DNA from: Clostridiaceae bacterium
Lineage (GTDB): Bacteria > Bacillota > Clostridia > Peptostreptococcales > Natronincolaceae
Reading direction: 5' to 3'
DNA: 64,000 bases
NCBI GenBank assembly: GCA_018432235.1
Contig: JAHDLO010000019.1
Span: 46,967 to 110,966 of the forward strand
This document shows positions 1-8,694 of this stretch, piece by piece. The notes under the pieces were generated by a model. The model worked only from the letters and a program-made list of their open reading frames with translations, had not been told where the DNA came from and searched no databases. The position numbers and the translations under genes are program-made. Position 1 is the first letter of the stretch, and each line of letters opens with the position of its first letter.

Positions 1-249
1 CTTTATGATGCCCTTGTTTTCCCAGAAATCCCAAGCTGTCAACACATCTGTCAGTGGTATATCCAGGTTTTTAGCTATAGTTACATTGGTTACCTCTGCA
101 CCTGCCTTGGGATCGCAGGCATACTTATAGGCTAGAAGGTAGACCTTAACAAAGGTGCCGTTTGCCATGGGCATATAGACATCCAGAAATATGTTCTCGA
201 TCGGAGTATCCCCCAGATCAATATTGGTGGTATTTTTAGTAAAAGCCAT
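1..249 (-). CDS. DnaD-like replication protein, N-terminal part (cut by window edge)
   Basis: The minus strand is open for 83 codons from an ATG at 249 to the window edge, preceded by a GGAG...GAAGGA ribosome site. The peptide begins MAFTKNTTNIDLGDTPIEN and continues through a stretch resembling the winged-helix N-terminal domain of DnaD/primosomal proteins (FVKVYLLAYKYA, then NLDIPLTDVLTAWDFWENKGII). DnaD proteins help reload the replicative helicase at restart sites. The C-terminal DnaD domain lies outside the window, so the family call rests on the N-terminal part only. Confidence 0.65.
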   Translation of the reverse strand, partial: MAFTKNTTNIDLGDTPIENIFLDVYMPMANGTFVKVYLLAYKYACDPKAGAEVTNVTIAKNLDIPLTDVLTAWDFWENKGIIK

Positions 250-436
250 TCCTTCATCACTCCAAATTTTTTTAAGTCCACCTCATAAGTAGACATTATT
301 TATTATATCATATTATCAAAAATCTTTAATAATATCTTCCTCCTTTAAATGCTTTGGTCTTAAAACAAAAGTAAACCAATAAACTATAATAATAGGTTTT
401 TGTTCTGAAGCAGCATCAGCAGGAGGAGGTGAAATA

Positions 437-1939
437 TTGAATATAAAGAGAAAGCTAAAGCTCTCAGGGATATTTCTGGGGGTATTGTTCTTGAGTCTGT
501 TAATACAATCCTTTATTGACAACAATGGCGTACAGGGGGTATTTAACAAGACTGTCAGAGGCGTTGAGTCTGCCCATTACCAGATTAAGGCCGTCTTTAA
601 GGATGAAGAAAAGCTAGTAGATGGCAGTCAGCGCCTGACTTATAAAAATACAGCAGACAAGGAGCTAAATTATTTATATTTACATATCTATCCCAATGCC
701 TTCATGGATAAGAGCAAGGTGCCCTTTGAAGAAGAGGAGCTGGATAATGTTTATTATAATGGCTTTAACCCCGGTTGGATAAAAATTAATGAAGTAAAGC
801 TTAACAATAAAAGGGTGGACTACAAGGTGATGGGCGACGCCTCCACTGTGTTGAGGATAAGTCCTACAACAGCCGTGAAAACAGGTGAAGTGGTGGAGAT
901 CTATATTGGATTTAAGGTTCAGCTGCCCAATGTTATAGGAAGAATGGGGTATGGAGACAACACAGTGAATATCACAAACTGGTATCCAATTATGGCGGTA
1001 TTTAATGAAGAGGGCTGGCATCTGGACCCCTATTTTCCAATAGGTGATCCCTTCTACAGTGAAGTGGCCTCCTATGAGGTGACCTTTGAGATACCAATGG
1101 ATTATGTTTTGGCTACTACAGGTAATATCACCAAGAAGCAGGAAAAAAAGAATCGCGTCATTTATAGTATCAATGCCGAAAATGTAAGGGATTTTGCCCT
1201 AATCCTCAGTAAAGATTTTCAACTAGCTTCAGCGGAGGCTGATGGCATAGCTATAAATGCCTATACCCTCAAGGGGCAGCGGAGTGATTTAGCCCTACAA
1301 TATGGTGTAGATGCTATGAAGATATTTAATGAGCTCTTTGGTGTATACCCCTATCAGCAGCTTTCAGTTGTTGCCAGCGACTTCTTCCTGGGCGGCATGG
1401 AGTACCCCAATTTAGTAATGATTTCAGAGGGACTGTATACAATGAAGGAGGAGTTTCCTCTGGAGTATGTTATCGCCCATGAAATAGCGCATCAATGGTG
1501 GTACGGCATTGTAGGAAACAATGAAATAAAGGAGCCCTGGCTGGATGAGGCCTTGACGGAGTATGCCACATTGATGTATTTTGAAAAAAAATATGGTGCC
1601 CATATTAAAGAGCAGATATTTGAGAAGATGATAAAAGCGCAATACAATAATTACATTAACTTTGAAGCCGACAGGGGAGAAGGCATTTTAAGAAGCCTTA
1701 GAGAATTTGATAGCTCTATGGAATACAGCAGCATCGTCTATAGCAAGGGTGCTATGTTTGTTGAGGTCCTCAGGAGAGAGATGGGTGAAGCCGATTTTAT
1801 TGAGGCACTAAGGGAATATTATCAGAGCTTTATGTTCAAAAATGCCACTACTTTAGATTTTTATGAAATCTGCCAAAAACACAGCAAGAAGGACTTAAAG
1901 GCGGTTTTCATAGAATGGTTGAATATAAGTTTTGAATAA
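437..1939 (+). CDS. Membrane-anchored M1 family (gluzincin) aminopeptidase
   Basis: This 500-residue protein starts at a TTG just after AGGAGGAGGTG. An N-terminal hydrophobic segment (about residues 9-27) anchors it outside the membrane. The M1 zinc signature is complete: HEIAH, then 18 residues later the glutamate ligand in WLDEALTEY. The exopeptidase loop reads GGMEYPN where classical M1 enzymes have GAMEN, so the substrate may not be a simple amino-terminal residue. It lacks the large C-terminal repeats of aminopeptidase N. It is monocistronic, and its neighbours are other proteases and cell-envelope genes. An extracytoplasmic peptide-trimming role is inferred. Confidence 0.85.
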   Translation: MNIKRKLKLSGIFLGVLFLSLLIQSFIDNNGVQGVFNKTVRGVESAHYQIKAVFKDEEKLVDGSQRLTYKNTADKELNYLYLHIYPNAFMDKSKVPFEEEELDNVYYNGFNPGWIKINEVKLNNKRVDYKVMGDASTVLRISPTTAVKTGEVVEIYIGFKVQLPNVIGRMGYGDNTVNITNWYPIMAVFNEEGWHLDPYFPIGDPFYSEVASYEVTFEIPMDYVLATTGNITKKQEKKNRVIYSINAENVRDFALILSKDFQLASAEADGIAINAYTLKGQRSDLALQYGVDAMKIFNELFGVYPYQQLSVVASDFFLGGMEYPNLVMISEGLYTMKEEFPLEYVIAHEIAHQWWYGIVGNNEIKEPWLDEALTEYATLMYFEKKYGAHIKEQIFEKMIKAQYNNYINFEADRGEGILRSLREFDSSMEYSSIVYSKGAMFVEVLRREMGEADFIEALREYYQSFMFKNATTLDFYEICQKHSKKDLKAVFIEWLNISFE

Positions 1940-1996
1940 ATTAAGAAATTACTGGAAAAAATAGATTAAGTTGATGAAAAGAACAAAAGTTCGGGC

Positions 1997-2026
1997 TTGT
2001 ATAACTCTTTGAAAATATTATATAAT
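1997..2026 (+). promoter_or_regulatory. Candidate sigma-A promoter upstream of the M23 peptidase
   Basis: TTGTAT at 1997-2002 and TATAAT at 2021-2026 are separated by 18 bp. The candidate WalR box begins 14 bp after the -10, so regulation from this promoter would be by blocking. A second weaker candidate lies further downstream around 2098-2122. Confidence 0.45.
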
Positions 2027-2039
2027 AATAAAGTGATTT

Positions 2040-2056
2040 ATTACAAAGATGTTACA
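2040..2056 (-). promoter_or_regulatory. WalR (YycF) binding box upstream of M23 peptidase
   Basis: On the minus strand the sequence reads TGTAAC-ATCTT-TGTAAT, a perfect match to the WalR direct repeat TGTWAH-N5-TGTWAH. It lies about 100 bp before a peptidoglycan hydrolase gene, the classic WalR target type, and walR itself is about 4 kb downstream. Binding is inferred from the match. Confidence 0.6.
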
Positions 2057-2152
2057 AAAGTCCTAATTTTTCATTAGGATTCATCCATCGTCTGTCTTAA
2101 TTAACTTTAAGAAAAACTTAATATAAGCCCATACACTGAGAGGAGTTTTGTA

Positions 2153-3634
2153 ATGAACCAAAGGAATATGGTGCTTTTCCAAAGAAAACTTAAAATGACC
2201 ATCATGAAAATAAAACTTTTCGGTAAAAGTACATCGCTTATTTTGCAGAGAAAATTACATAATGTTCTTCCTGCTAAATACAAGAGATACAATAAAAGGA
2301 TTGTTGTATATGCTCTATCCGTATTATGTTTGTCAGTAATAATTAGTACGGCGCTACTATTAAATTCAGTTGTTAACAAAGCTTTAACAGCCTTTGAGGT
2401 TCATATGGATGGCAAGGTAATAGCTGTTGTCAGAAACCAAGAGGATTATGATAAGGCGGTTGAGATTGCAAAGCAAGAAATTGGAGAGATTTATCAGCAG
2501 GAGATCGTGTTTACGGAGGAAATCGAATTCCTTCAGGTTAAGGCGGCTTCTGACAAACTAACTGAGATAGACGATTTAGTTAAATACCTTAAGCAAACCG
2601 TTGATATTAAAGTTAAATCTGTTGCTATAAAAGTAGATGGTGAGATAATAGCTTATGTTAAGGATATGAGAGCAGCAGAGGAAATACTGGAAGAAATTAA
2701 GGCGCCATATGTCGTAGCCCTTGACACAAACAATGCTTCCGTAGGCTTTACCGAAAAGGTAGAGCTTGAGGAAATTCCTACCCACTTGGCTGATATTCAG
2801 CCTGTTGAGGCGGTTCTGAACTTTATATTAAAGGGAACCGACGAAACAAGAGAGCATATTGTAGAATCCGGAGACAGCTCATGGACAATTGCAAGAAAAT
2901 ATGAGTTAACAGTTGATGATATTCAAAAAGCCAATCCCGATTTAAATCCTGAAAAGCTAAAAATCGGGCAGGTAATAAGCTTAGTGGTACCTAAACCATA
3001 TATTAATGTAAAATCTAAGGAATATGCTGAGCTGGTGGAGGCTGTTCCCTACGAGACAGAGACACAGACCACCGATACCCTGTATAAGGGGGATCGAAAA
3101 ATTGTAGTTCAAGGTGCTGAGGGAAGCAGAGAGGTTAAGGCATATATCGTAAAGGAAAATGGTGTAGAGGTAGATAGAGAGATCATTGAAGAAAAGCTTA
3201 TAAGTGAGCCCACCACTAGAGTAGTGGCAGAGGGTACAAAGCCAAGACCGGCTACAATGGCAACCGGATCCTTTTCTAATCCATCAAGGGGTAGATTGAC
3301 CTCTGTATTCGGAACAAGATGGGGAACGAAGCACACCGGTATCGATATTGCCAATTCAACCGGAACAACGGTTAGTGCTGCTGATGCAGGAAAGGTCTCC
3401 TTTGCAGCTTCAAATGGCTCCTATGGCAACCTAATAATAATTGACCATGAAAACGGATATCAGACCTATTATGCCCACCTGAGCAAATTTTCTGTTAAAA
3501 AGGGTGACAGGGTGTATAAGGGACAAAAGATTGGTGAGGTTGGAAGCACCGGTAGAAGTACAGGACCACATCTTCACTTTGAGGTTAGAAAGAATGGTAC
3601 CCCCATTAATCCGTTAAACTTTGTAAAATATTAA
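2153..3634 (+). CDS. LysM-G5-M23 peptidoglycan endopeptidase
   Basis: The 493-residue protein has a basic N-terminus and one membrane segment (about residues 50-70). It then has an extracytoplasmic region with two related alpha/beta stretches (about 78-220), a LysM cell-wall-binding domain (about 233-277, EHIVESGDSSWTIARKYELT), a G5 domain (about 285-362) and a C-terminal M23 LytM domain with its zinc ligands (HTGIDIA and HLHFEV). It should cut peptide cross-links in the wall. A WalR box lies upstream and a strong terminator follows directly, so it is a single-gene unit probably under WalRK. The start ATG follows GAGGAG with good spacing. Confidence 0.92.
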   Translation: MNQRNMVLFQRKLKMTIMKIKLFGKSTSLILQRKLHNVLPAKYKRYNKRIVVYALSVLCLSVIISTALLLNSVVNKALTAFEVHMDGKVIAVVRNQEDYDKAVEIAKQEIGEIYQQEIVFTEEIEFLQVKAASDKLTEIDDLVKYLKQTVDIKVKSVAIKVDGEIIAYVKDMRAAEEILEEIKAPYVVALDTNNASVGFTEKVELEEIPTHLADIQPVEAVLNFILKGTDETREHIVESGDSSWTIARKYELTVDDIQKANPDLNPEKLKIGQVISLVVPKPYINVKSKEYAELVEAVPYETETQTTDTLYKGDRKIVVQGAEGSREVKAYIVKENGVEVDREIIEEKLISEPTTRVVAEGTKPRPATMATGSFSNPSRGRLTSVFGTRWGTKHTGIDIANSTGTTVSAADAGKVSFAASNGSYGNLIIIDHENGYQTYYAHLSKFSVKKGDRVYKGQKIGEVGSTGRSTGPHLHFEVRKNGTPINPLNFVKY

Positions 3635-3648
3635 TTAAAGCATAAACT

Positions 3649-3684
3649 AAGCGTGACTGGAGAGGTCACGCTTTCTCTGTTTTT
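3649..3684 (+). terminator. Rho-independent terminator after M23 peptidase
   Basis: A perfect 9-bp stem AAGCGTGAC/GTCACGCTT with a 7-nt loop is followed by TCTCTGTTTTT. It separates the M23 gene from the convergent subtilase gene. Confidence 0.85.
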
Positions 3685-3713
3685 ATAGGTATAGAAGGTT
3701 ATCTGGTATGTTA

Positions 3714-5012
3714 CTAAAGCACTAAAACTAGCAGTACGATTAAAATTACCCAAAACCATTGGTTAAAGGATGAGAAAAGATTGGTTGTTCCGGGGCTTTT
3801 AGTCAACGGATAGTTGGGACTTGTTATCGGAGGCTGTTGCTTGGGCTTTATATCAAGTGTATTTACCATTCTTTTTATATCCAGGAGTCCGGCACCCTGT
3901 TCCTGCTGGTTGAAGCCTAGAGGCGTGGCATTTTGGGTGATGATGCTCTTTACCTGTTGAGGGCTATAATTAGGATTGTGTTCATACAATAGGGCGGCAC
4001 AACCCGCCACAATAGGGGTGGCCATAGAGGTGCCTGACAAAGCTTGATATTCATTTCTTTCATTTTTTAGGGAGGTTAATTTAACACCTGGTGCTATAAT
4101 ATCCGGCTTTATCAATCCCTCTGGTGTAGGACCCCTGCTGGAAAAATCCGCAATGGAGATGGTTCCTGCTTTACGGTCATCGCAGGCGCCGACCGAGATA
4201 ATATTAGGGCTTATAGCAGGTGAATTTATCGTAGACCTTTCGGGTCCATTGTTGCCTGCCGCAGCTACAACTGTAATTCCTGCACTGGTGGCAGCATCAA
4301 CTGCTCTGCAAAGCGGGTCATCCTGATAGGTGCCCTTCGCCTTTGTACCTAATGAAAGCGTCAGTATCTTTATATTATATTTTTCCTTGTTTTGAATGGC
4401 CCATTGAATGCCGGCAATAACATCTGAAATACTTCCGCTGCCATCCTGGTTCAGTACCTTGACACCTACAATATTAGCATCAGGGGCTATGCCCATATAT
4501 TTGCCCTTAGAGGCAAAGCCGTTTCCTGCAATGGTTCCTGCAACATGAGTTCCGTGACCATCATCGTCATAGGGTGTGGTTTTATTACCGACAAAATCCT
4601 TGAAAGCTATGATTCTATTGGTAGGAGTAACTAAGTCGTTGTGAGGATATACTCCGGTATCTACAACAGCAATGCTGACATTTCTTCCCGTCAGACCGTA
4701 TTCATTGGCAGTGTCTGAGCCCACGGTAACAGAAGCAATATCCATTAGCTTATAGGCTCTATCATCAAGATGAATCCTTTGAATATTTCTTTCTCTTGCA
4801 GCACTTCTGACACCTGGCGTAGGTAAATAAGCAGAGACGGCATTAATAATATCCAGTCTGTGCTTGATTTTACCTCCCATTCTTGCGATACACTGCTCCA
4901 AGTCATCACAAGTACAGTCCATAGCTGTAATTATTACAGGTATATCCTCATCGCCAGGGGTCATCAATCTTTCTACCACAAGGTCATCAATTATATTTAT
5001 ATAACCAAACAC
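3714..5012 (-). CDS. Subtilisin-like (S8) serine protease with C-terminal membrane tail
   Basis: The 432-residue protein has the full S8 triad: Asp in AVVDTGVYPHND, His in GHGTHVAGT and Ser in SGTSMATP, plus the oxyanion Asn in AAAGNNGPE. Residues 1-110 look like a propeptide/inhibitor domain and there is no Sec signal peptide. The last 17 or so residues (QWFWVILIVLLVLVL) form a hydrophobic tail, so it appears tail-anchored, a layout resembling AprX-like intracellular subtilases with an added membrane tail. Residues near 395-415 are rich in Pro/Ser/Thr and act as a linker. It is transcribed alone, convergent with the M23 gene. Confidence 0.9.
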   Translation of the reverse strand: MFGYINIIDDLVVERLMTPGDEDIPVIITAMDCTCDDLEQCIARMGGKIKHRLDIINAVSAYLPTPGVRSAARERNIQRIHLDDRAYKLMDIASVTVGSDTANEYGLTGRNVSIAVVDTGVYPHNDLVTPTNRIIAFKDFVGNKTTPYDDDGHGTHVAGTIAGNGFASKGKYMGIAPDANIVGVKVLNQDGSGSISDVIAGIQWAIQNKEKYNIKILTLSLGTKAKGTYQDDPLCRAVDAATSAGITVVAAAGNNGPERSTINSPAISPNIISVGACDDRKAGTISIADFSSRGPTPEGLIKPDIIAPGVKLTSLKNERNEYQALSGTSMATPIVAGCAALLYEHNPNYSPQQVKSIITQNATPLGFNQQEQGAGLLDIKRMVNTLDIKPKQQPPITSPNYPLTKSPGTTNLFSSFNQWFWVILIVLLVLVL

Positions 5013-5234
5013 TTTAGCGCCCCCTTTATCATCATTCTAATATAGAGTATGCATGAGGAGAAAAAAAGTGATTAAAAAGGGGGCCATTTGGCTGCTGAAA
5101 TAAAGTCCTTTTATTAATATATTCAAATATGGAAGTTATTTGCATAGATATTTCATAGAAGTTTACATAATTATATGCTATAATATTATTTGTCCTACCC
5201 CCTACATATTCGTTTTAGAAGGAGGGGGATGAAT

Positions 5235-6038
5235 ATGGTATTAGATGACATAATCAAAAAAATGATATTTAACAAAAAAAGAGTCCTAATCCTGTCTGTT
5301 GCTATTTTGCTTTTATTTGCATTATTAAATCCACTTCAAATTATAACTGCCTTTAGTCCTGCAATGAGAATGTTAGAAAACCAAGTGCTATTATTTAGGA
5401 TAAGAGACTATGAGGCAATTGAGTCCGAGAATTTTATCATCAAATATCAAGGTATAGCGCCTCAAATAGTGACTTTGGTTGCAGAAACAGCTGAGGACAA
5501 GTACAATGCCTTGAAGGCGGTGTATCAATATGAGCCGGAGGGAAAGATTCTTCTGGTGATTCATAATGATGCGGAAAAAATGATGAGGACGACTATGCTG
5601 AGGAAGGGTACTCCGCCAATGGGGGTGTATTATGCCGACAGTATCCATGTATTAGACCCATCACAGCTCTTTGAAGAAAATTTAGAGGCGTTGATTTCTT
5701 CAGAGGGACCCATTCTCCACGAGTTAGCCCATTTATTTACGGACCATAGGGCCAGAGGCAATTATCCCATGTGGTTTACGGAGGGGGTAAGCCTTTATCT
5801 GGAGTATGCCGTGGATGGATATGAATGGGGGCAAGGCGAAGAGATAGACGAAGCGCTTTATAATATTGAGACTTTAACAAAGTCCTTTTCACAGCTGAAT
5901 CAATACCTGGCATATACTCAGTCTTTTAGACTGGTTAAAGGCCTTGTAGATAGATATGGAGAGGCAGAGCTTATGGCACTGATTGAAGCATTGGGAAAAG
6001 GTAAAGATTTAAGGGACTATTATCACATGTTTAATTAA
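5235..6038 (+). CDS. Membrane-anchored gluzincin-type peptidase (MA-like)
   Basis: The ATG at 5235 lies 9 bp after GGAGG, and the ATG at 5229 is too close, so the later start is preferred. One membrane segment near the N-terminus (VLILSVAILLLFALL) is followed by an extracytoplasmic domain with HELAH and, further on, WFTEGVSLYLEY, the usual layout of gluzincin zinc ligands (HExxH plus a downstream Glu). The overall type matches the peptidase MA-like family. It precedes walRK by about 90 bp, but no role in that pathway can be shown from sequence. Confidence 0.8.
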   Translation: MVLDDIIKKMIFNKKRVLILSVAILLLFALLNPLQIITAFSPAMRMLENQVLLFRIRDYEAIESENFIIKYQGIAPQIVTLVAETAEDKYNALKAVYQYEPEGKILLVIHNDAEKMMRTTMLRKGTPPMGVYYADSIHVLDPSQLFEENLEALISSEGPILHELAHLFTDHRARGNYPMWFTEGVSLYLEYAVDGYEWGQGEEIDEALYNIETLTKSFSQLNQYLAYTQSFRLVKGLVDRYGEAELMALIEALGKGKDLRDYYHMFN

Positions 6039-6128
6039 TTCATAGAAATATTGGCAATTGAGGATAGCAGGAAAAAGAATTATTTAGTAGAATGTTTATA
6101 TAATAGATTATGTGGGGTGATTAGTACA

Positions 6129-6818
6129 ATGAGTAAAAAAGTATTACTTGTGGAAGACGAGAAGCCTATAGCCGAGATAGTTAAATTCAATCTTGAGAAG
6201 GAGGGCTATCAGGTGGAGCTTGCCGGGGATGGAGAGATAGCCCTTCAAAAGGTGGTTCAATTTAATCCTGATCTTGTACTACTGGATGTTATGCTCCCAA
6301 AAATGGATGGGTTTCAGGTATGCCGCAAAATAAGAGAAAGCTACACCATGCCAATTTTAATGCTGACGGCAAAGGAAGAAGAGCTGGATAAGGTATTAGG
6401 CTTGGAAATGGGTGCTGATGATTATATAACAAAGCCCTTTGGAATGAGGGAGCTATTAGCCAGAATAAAGGCTAATCTCAGAAGAACTGGAGAGGTTTCG
6501 GCAGATAAAAAGGGTGGAACTATGGTTTCTGGCCTTCTGTCGATAGATTTTAATAAATATGAGGTAAAAAAGGAAGCAAATGTGATAGAGCTTACATCAA
6601 GAGAATTTGAGCTCCTGAGATTTTTAGCCGTCCAGGCAGAGCAGGTCTTTACCAGAGAGCAGCTCTTAAAGGAGGTATGGGGCTACGAATATTATGGGGA
6701 TATTCGAACGGTGGACGTTACCATCAGGCGACTTAGAGAAAAGATTGAGGATAATTCCAGCAGCCCTAAGTTTATTATGACTAAAAGAGGCGTAGGTTAT
6801 TATTTCAGGAGGGCTTAA
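6129..6818 (+). CDS. walR: Essential cell-wall response regulator WalR (YycF)
   Basis: This OmpR-type regulator of about 229 residues has the acidic pocket EDE (residues 9-11), phospho-acceptor Asp53 in LLLDVMLPKMDG, Thr in LMLTAK and Lys in ITKPF. It ends in a winged-helix DNA-binding domain (TSREFELLRFL to RRLREKIE, then RGVGYYF). An ATG at 6129 after GGGGTGA is chosen over an upstream open stretch without a ribosome site. It is the first gene of walR-walK-orf-yycH-yycI, one base ahead of walK. WalR controls peptidoglycan hydrolases through TGTWAH-N5-TGTWAH boxes, and two such boxes are present in this window. Confidence 0.96.
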   Translation: MSKKVLLVEDEKPIAEIVKFNLEKEGYQVELAGDGEIALQKVVQFNPDLVLLDVMLPKMDGFQVCRKIRESYTMPILMLTAKEEELDKVLGLEMGADDYITKPFGMRELLARIKANLRRTGEVSADKKGGTMVSGLLSIDFNKYEVKKEANVIELTSREFELLRFLAVQAEQVFTREQLLKEVWGYEYYGDIRTVDVTIRRLREKIEDNSSSPKFIMTKRGVGYYFRRA

Positions 6819-6819
6819 T

Positions 6820-8601
6820 ATGTTTAAAAGTATTAGGTGGAAATTTATTGTGATTTATTTCCTCCTTGTATTTATTGCCATGATAATAATTGGCATATTT
6901 CTTTTGCAGCAATTCCAGCAATATCATCTTGGCATTGTAAGGGACAACATAGCTCAAACAGCTAATAATGTAATTACGACCCTAGAGGATATCGACTGGA
7001 AGAGCAACAAAAATGATATACAGCAGAATATAATGGAGTATAAAATGGATTTGCGTTTGGAGATATTCGTTATAGATAAGGATAATAATTTTACTATAAT
7101 CGCAACAACCAATCCTATCTATCTCGGCCAAAATGCAGCCCAAAACATATTGGAAACAGACCTGATTATGGGTGCTTTCACTGATCAGGAGCTGGAGAAG
7201 GATATACCGGGACATTCAAAAAACATGGTGTATCCTCTGTACGATGAGCATAGTAGAGTAATCGGCGCTCTTTACTTACGCAGGGACTTAGACGACATAA
7301 ACAGGACATTGGACCAGTCTATCATTATTATTGTTAAAGCCACAATGCTGGCTTTGGGTATAACCATAATTCTAGGCTATTTTATAGCTAGAAGCATAAC
7401 GGGACCTATCAATGATGTTACCGTAAAAGCATCTAAAATGGCTAAGGGAGACTTTGATCAGGTGGTTGAGGTAAAGTCCGATGACGAAATAGGTCAGCTG
7501 GCAAAAATGTTTAACTATCTGACGGACCGGCTGAAGTCGGTATTACAGGAAATGTCTAATGAAAAGCAAAAGATGGATACAATTATCACCTATATGGCAG
7601 ATGGTCTTATTGCCACCACCGAGGATGGAGAAATAATCCATGCTAACCCAAAGGCCCTGGAAATGCTGGGAAGGAAAGAGGAGTTTGCAAGAGACAGTAG
7701 TTTCGATGATATATTTTCAAGCTATAGCAATGTATTGAAATATGAGGCGATAAGGTTGGATGAAGACAATTGGTCCGGAGACGAAATCATAAATGTCAAC
7801 GGTACAATTTTGAGGGTAAGCTATGCGCCCTATAGAAACCCGAAGGGAGATTTTGGGGGAAGTATAGTACTGTTGCAGGATATTACAAAGCATGAAAAGC
7901 TGGAGAATATGCGTAAGGAGTTTGTAGCTAATGTTTCTCATGAACTAAAAACACCTTTGACCACCATTAAAAGCTATACCGAAACCCTATTGGACGGTGC
8001 TCTAGAGAATACCGAGCTGGCAACACATTTTCTGCAGGTGGTTGATACAGAGGCTGACAGAATGGCCAGACTAGTCAGGGATCTATTGCAGCTTTCAAAT
8101 TTAGACTATCAGCAGGGAAAATGGAATAAAAAATCGATAGACATTAGTAGTATTGTAAAAAAAGCGGTATTAAAGCTGGAGGTATCTGCAAAAAATAAGA
8201 ACCATGGATTAGTATTCGTCTGCCCCGAAATACCGTATATCGTAAGTGTAGATGAAGACAAGATGGAGCAGGTTGTTCTTAATATCATCTCCAACGCCAT
8301 CAAATACACACCTGATGGCGGACAGATTGCTATCCATGTTGAAAAAGCTGATGACAACGCAGTATTAACCATCAAGGACGATGGCATAGGTATCCCTAAG
8401 GAAGATCTTCCGAGAATTTTTGAACGCTTTTATAGAGTCGACAAAGCCCGATCCAGAGAGATGGGGGGCACTGGTCTGGGGTTGTCTATAGCTAAGGAAA
8501 TAGTGGAGGCCCACGAGGGTGAAATAAGGATTGAAAGCGGAGAGGATAAGGGCACGAAAGTTACAATTATGCTACCGCTAAAACAGGAAAATGTTGTGTA
8601 A
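6820..8601 (+). CDS. walK: Sensor histidine kinase WalK (YycG)
   Basis: This 593-residue kinase has two membrane helices (about 8-30 and 168-190) framing an extracytoplasmic Cache-like sensor. HAMP (about 190-242), PAS (about 250-345), HisKA with the phosphorylated His374 in FVANVSHELKTPL, and HATPase_c with N (NIISNAIKYT), G1 (DDGIGI) and G2 (GTGLGLS) boxes follow. Length and order match WalK of low-GC Gram-positives. It is one base behind walR. The HATPase catalytic residues look intact. Confidence 0.96.
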   Translation: MFKSIRWKFIVIYFLLVFIAMIIIGIFLLQQFQQYHLGIVRDNIAQTANNVITTLEDIDWKSNKNDIQQNIMEYKMDLRLEIFVIDKDNNFTIIATTNPIYLGQNAAQNILETDLIMGAFTDQELEKDIPGHSKNMVYPLYDEHSRVIGALYLRRDLDDINRTLDQSIIIIVKATMLALGITIILGYFIARSITGPINDVTVKASKMAKGDFDQVVEVKSDDEIGQLAKMFNYLTDRLKSVLQEMSNEKQKMDTIITYMADGLIATTEDGEIIHANPKALEMLGRKEEFARDSSFDDIFSSYSNVLKYEAIRLDEDNWSGDEIINVNGTILRVSYAPYRNPKGDFGGSIVLLQDITKHEKLENMRKEFVANVSHELKTPLTTIKSYTETLLDGALENTELATHFLQVVDTEADRMARLVRDLLQLSNLDYQQGKWNKKSIDISSIVKKAVLKLEVSAKNKNHGLVFVCPEIPYIVSVDEDKMEQVVLNIISNAIKYTPDGGQIAIHVEKADDNAVLTIKDDGIGIPKEDLPRIFERFYRVDKARSREMGGTGLGLSIAKEIVEAHEGEIRIESGEDKGTKVTIMLPLKQENVV

Positions 8602-8618
8602 TTTAATCTTAATTTCCT

Positions 8619-8651
8619 TGTAATACGTCTGTAATAATAATTATGTATAAT
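8619..8651 (+). promoter_or_regulatory. WalR box overlapping an internal promoter between walK and the next gene
   Basis: TGTAAT-ACGTC-TGTAAT at 8619-8635 matches TGTWAH-N5-TGTWAH exactly. A TATAAT at 8646-8651 follows, placing the box over the -35 region, which is itself a poor match. This suggests that the secreted protein, yycH and yycI have an extra, WalR-dependent promoter, giving feedback within the operon. Confidence 0.6.
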
Positions 8652-8694
8652 GATGTTAAGTATTTTACTTGTGTACTTAACAGGAGGAATGGTT

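Noticed and set aside
8655..8682. GTTAAGT/ACTTAAC hairpin as a terminator between walK and the secreted protein
   Set aside because: No T-run follows and it contains the leader of the next gene; more likely part of the 5' untranslated region.
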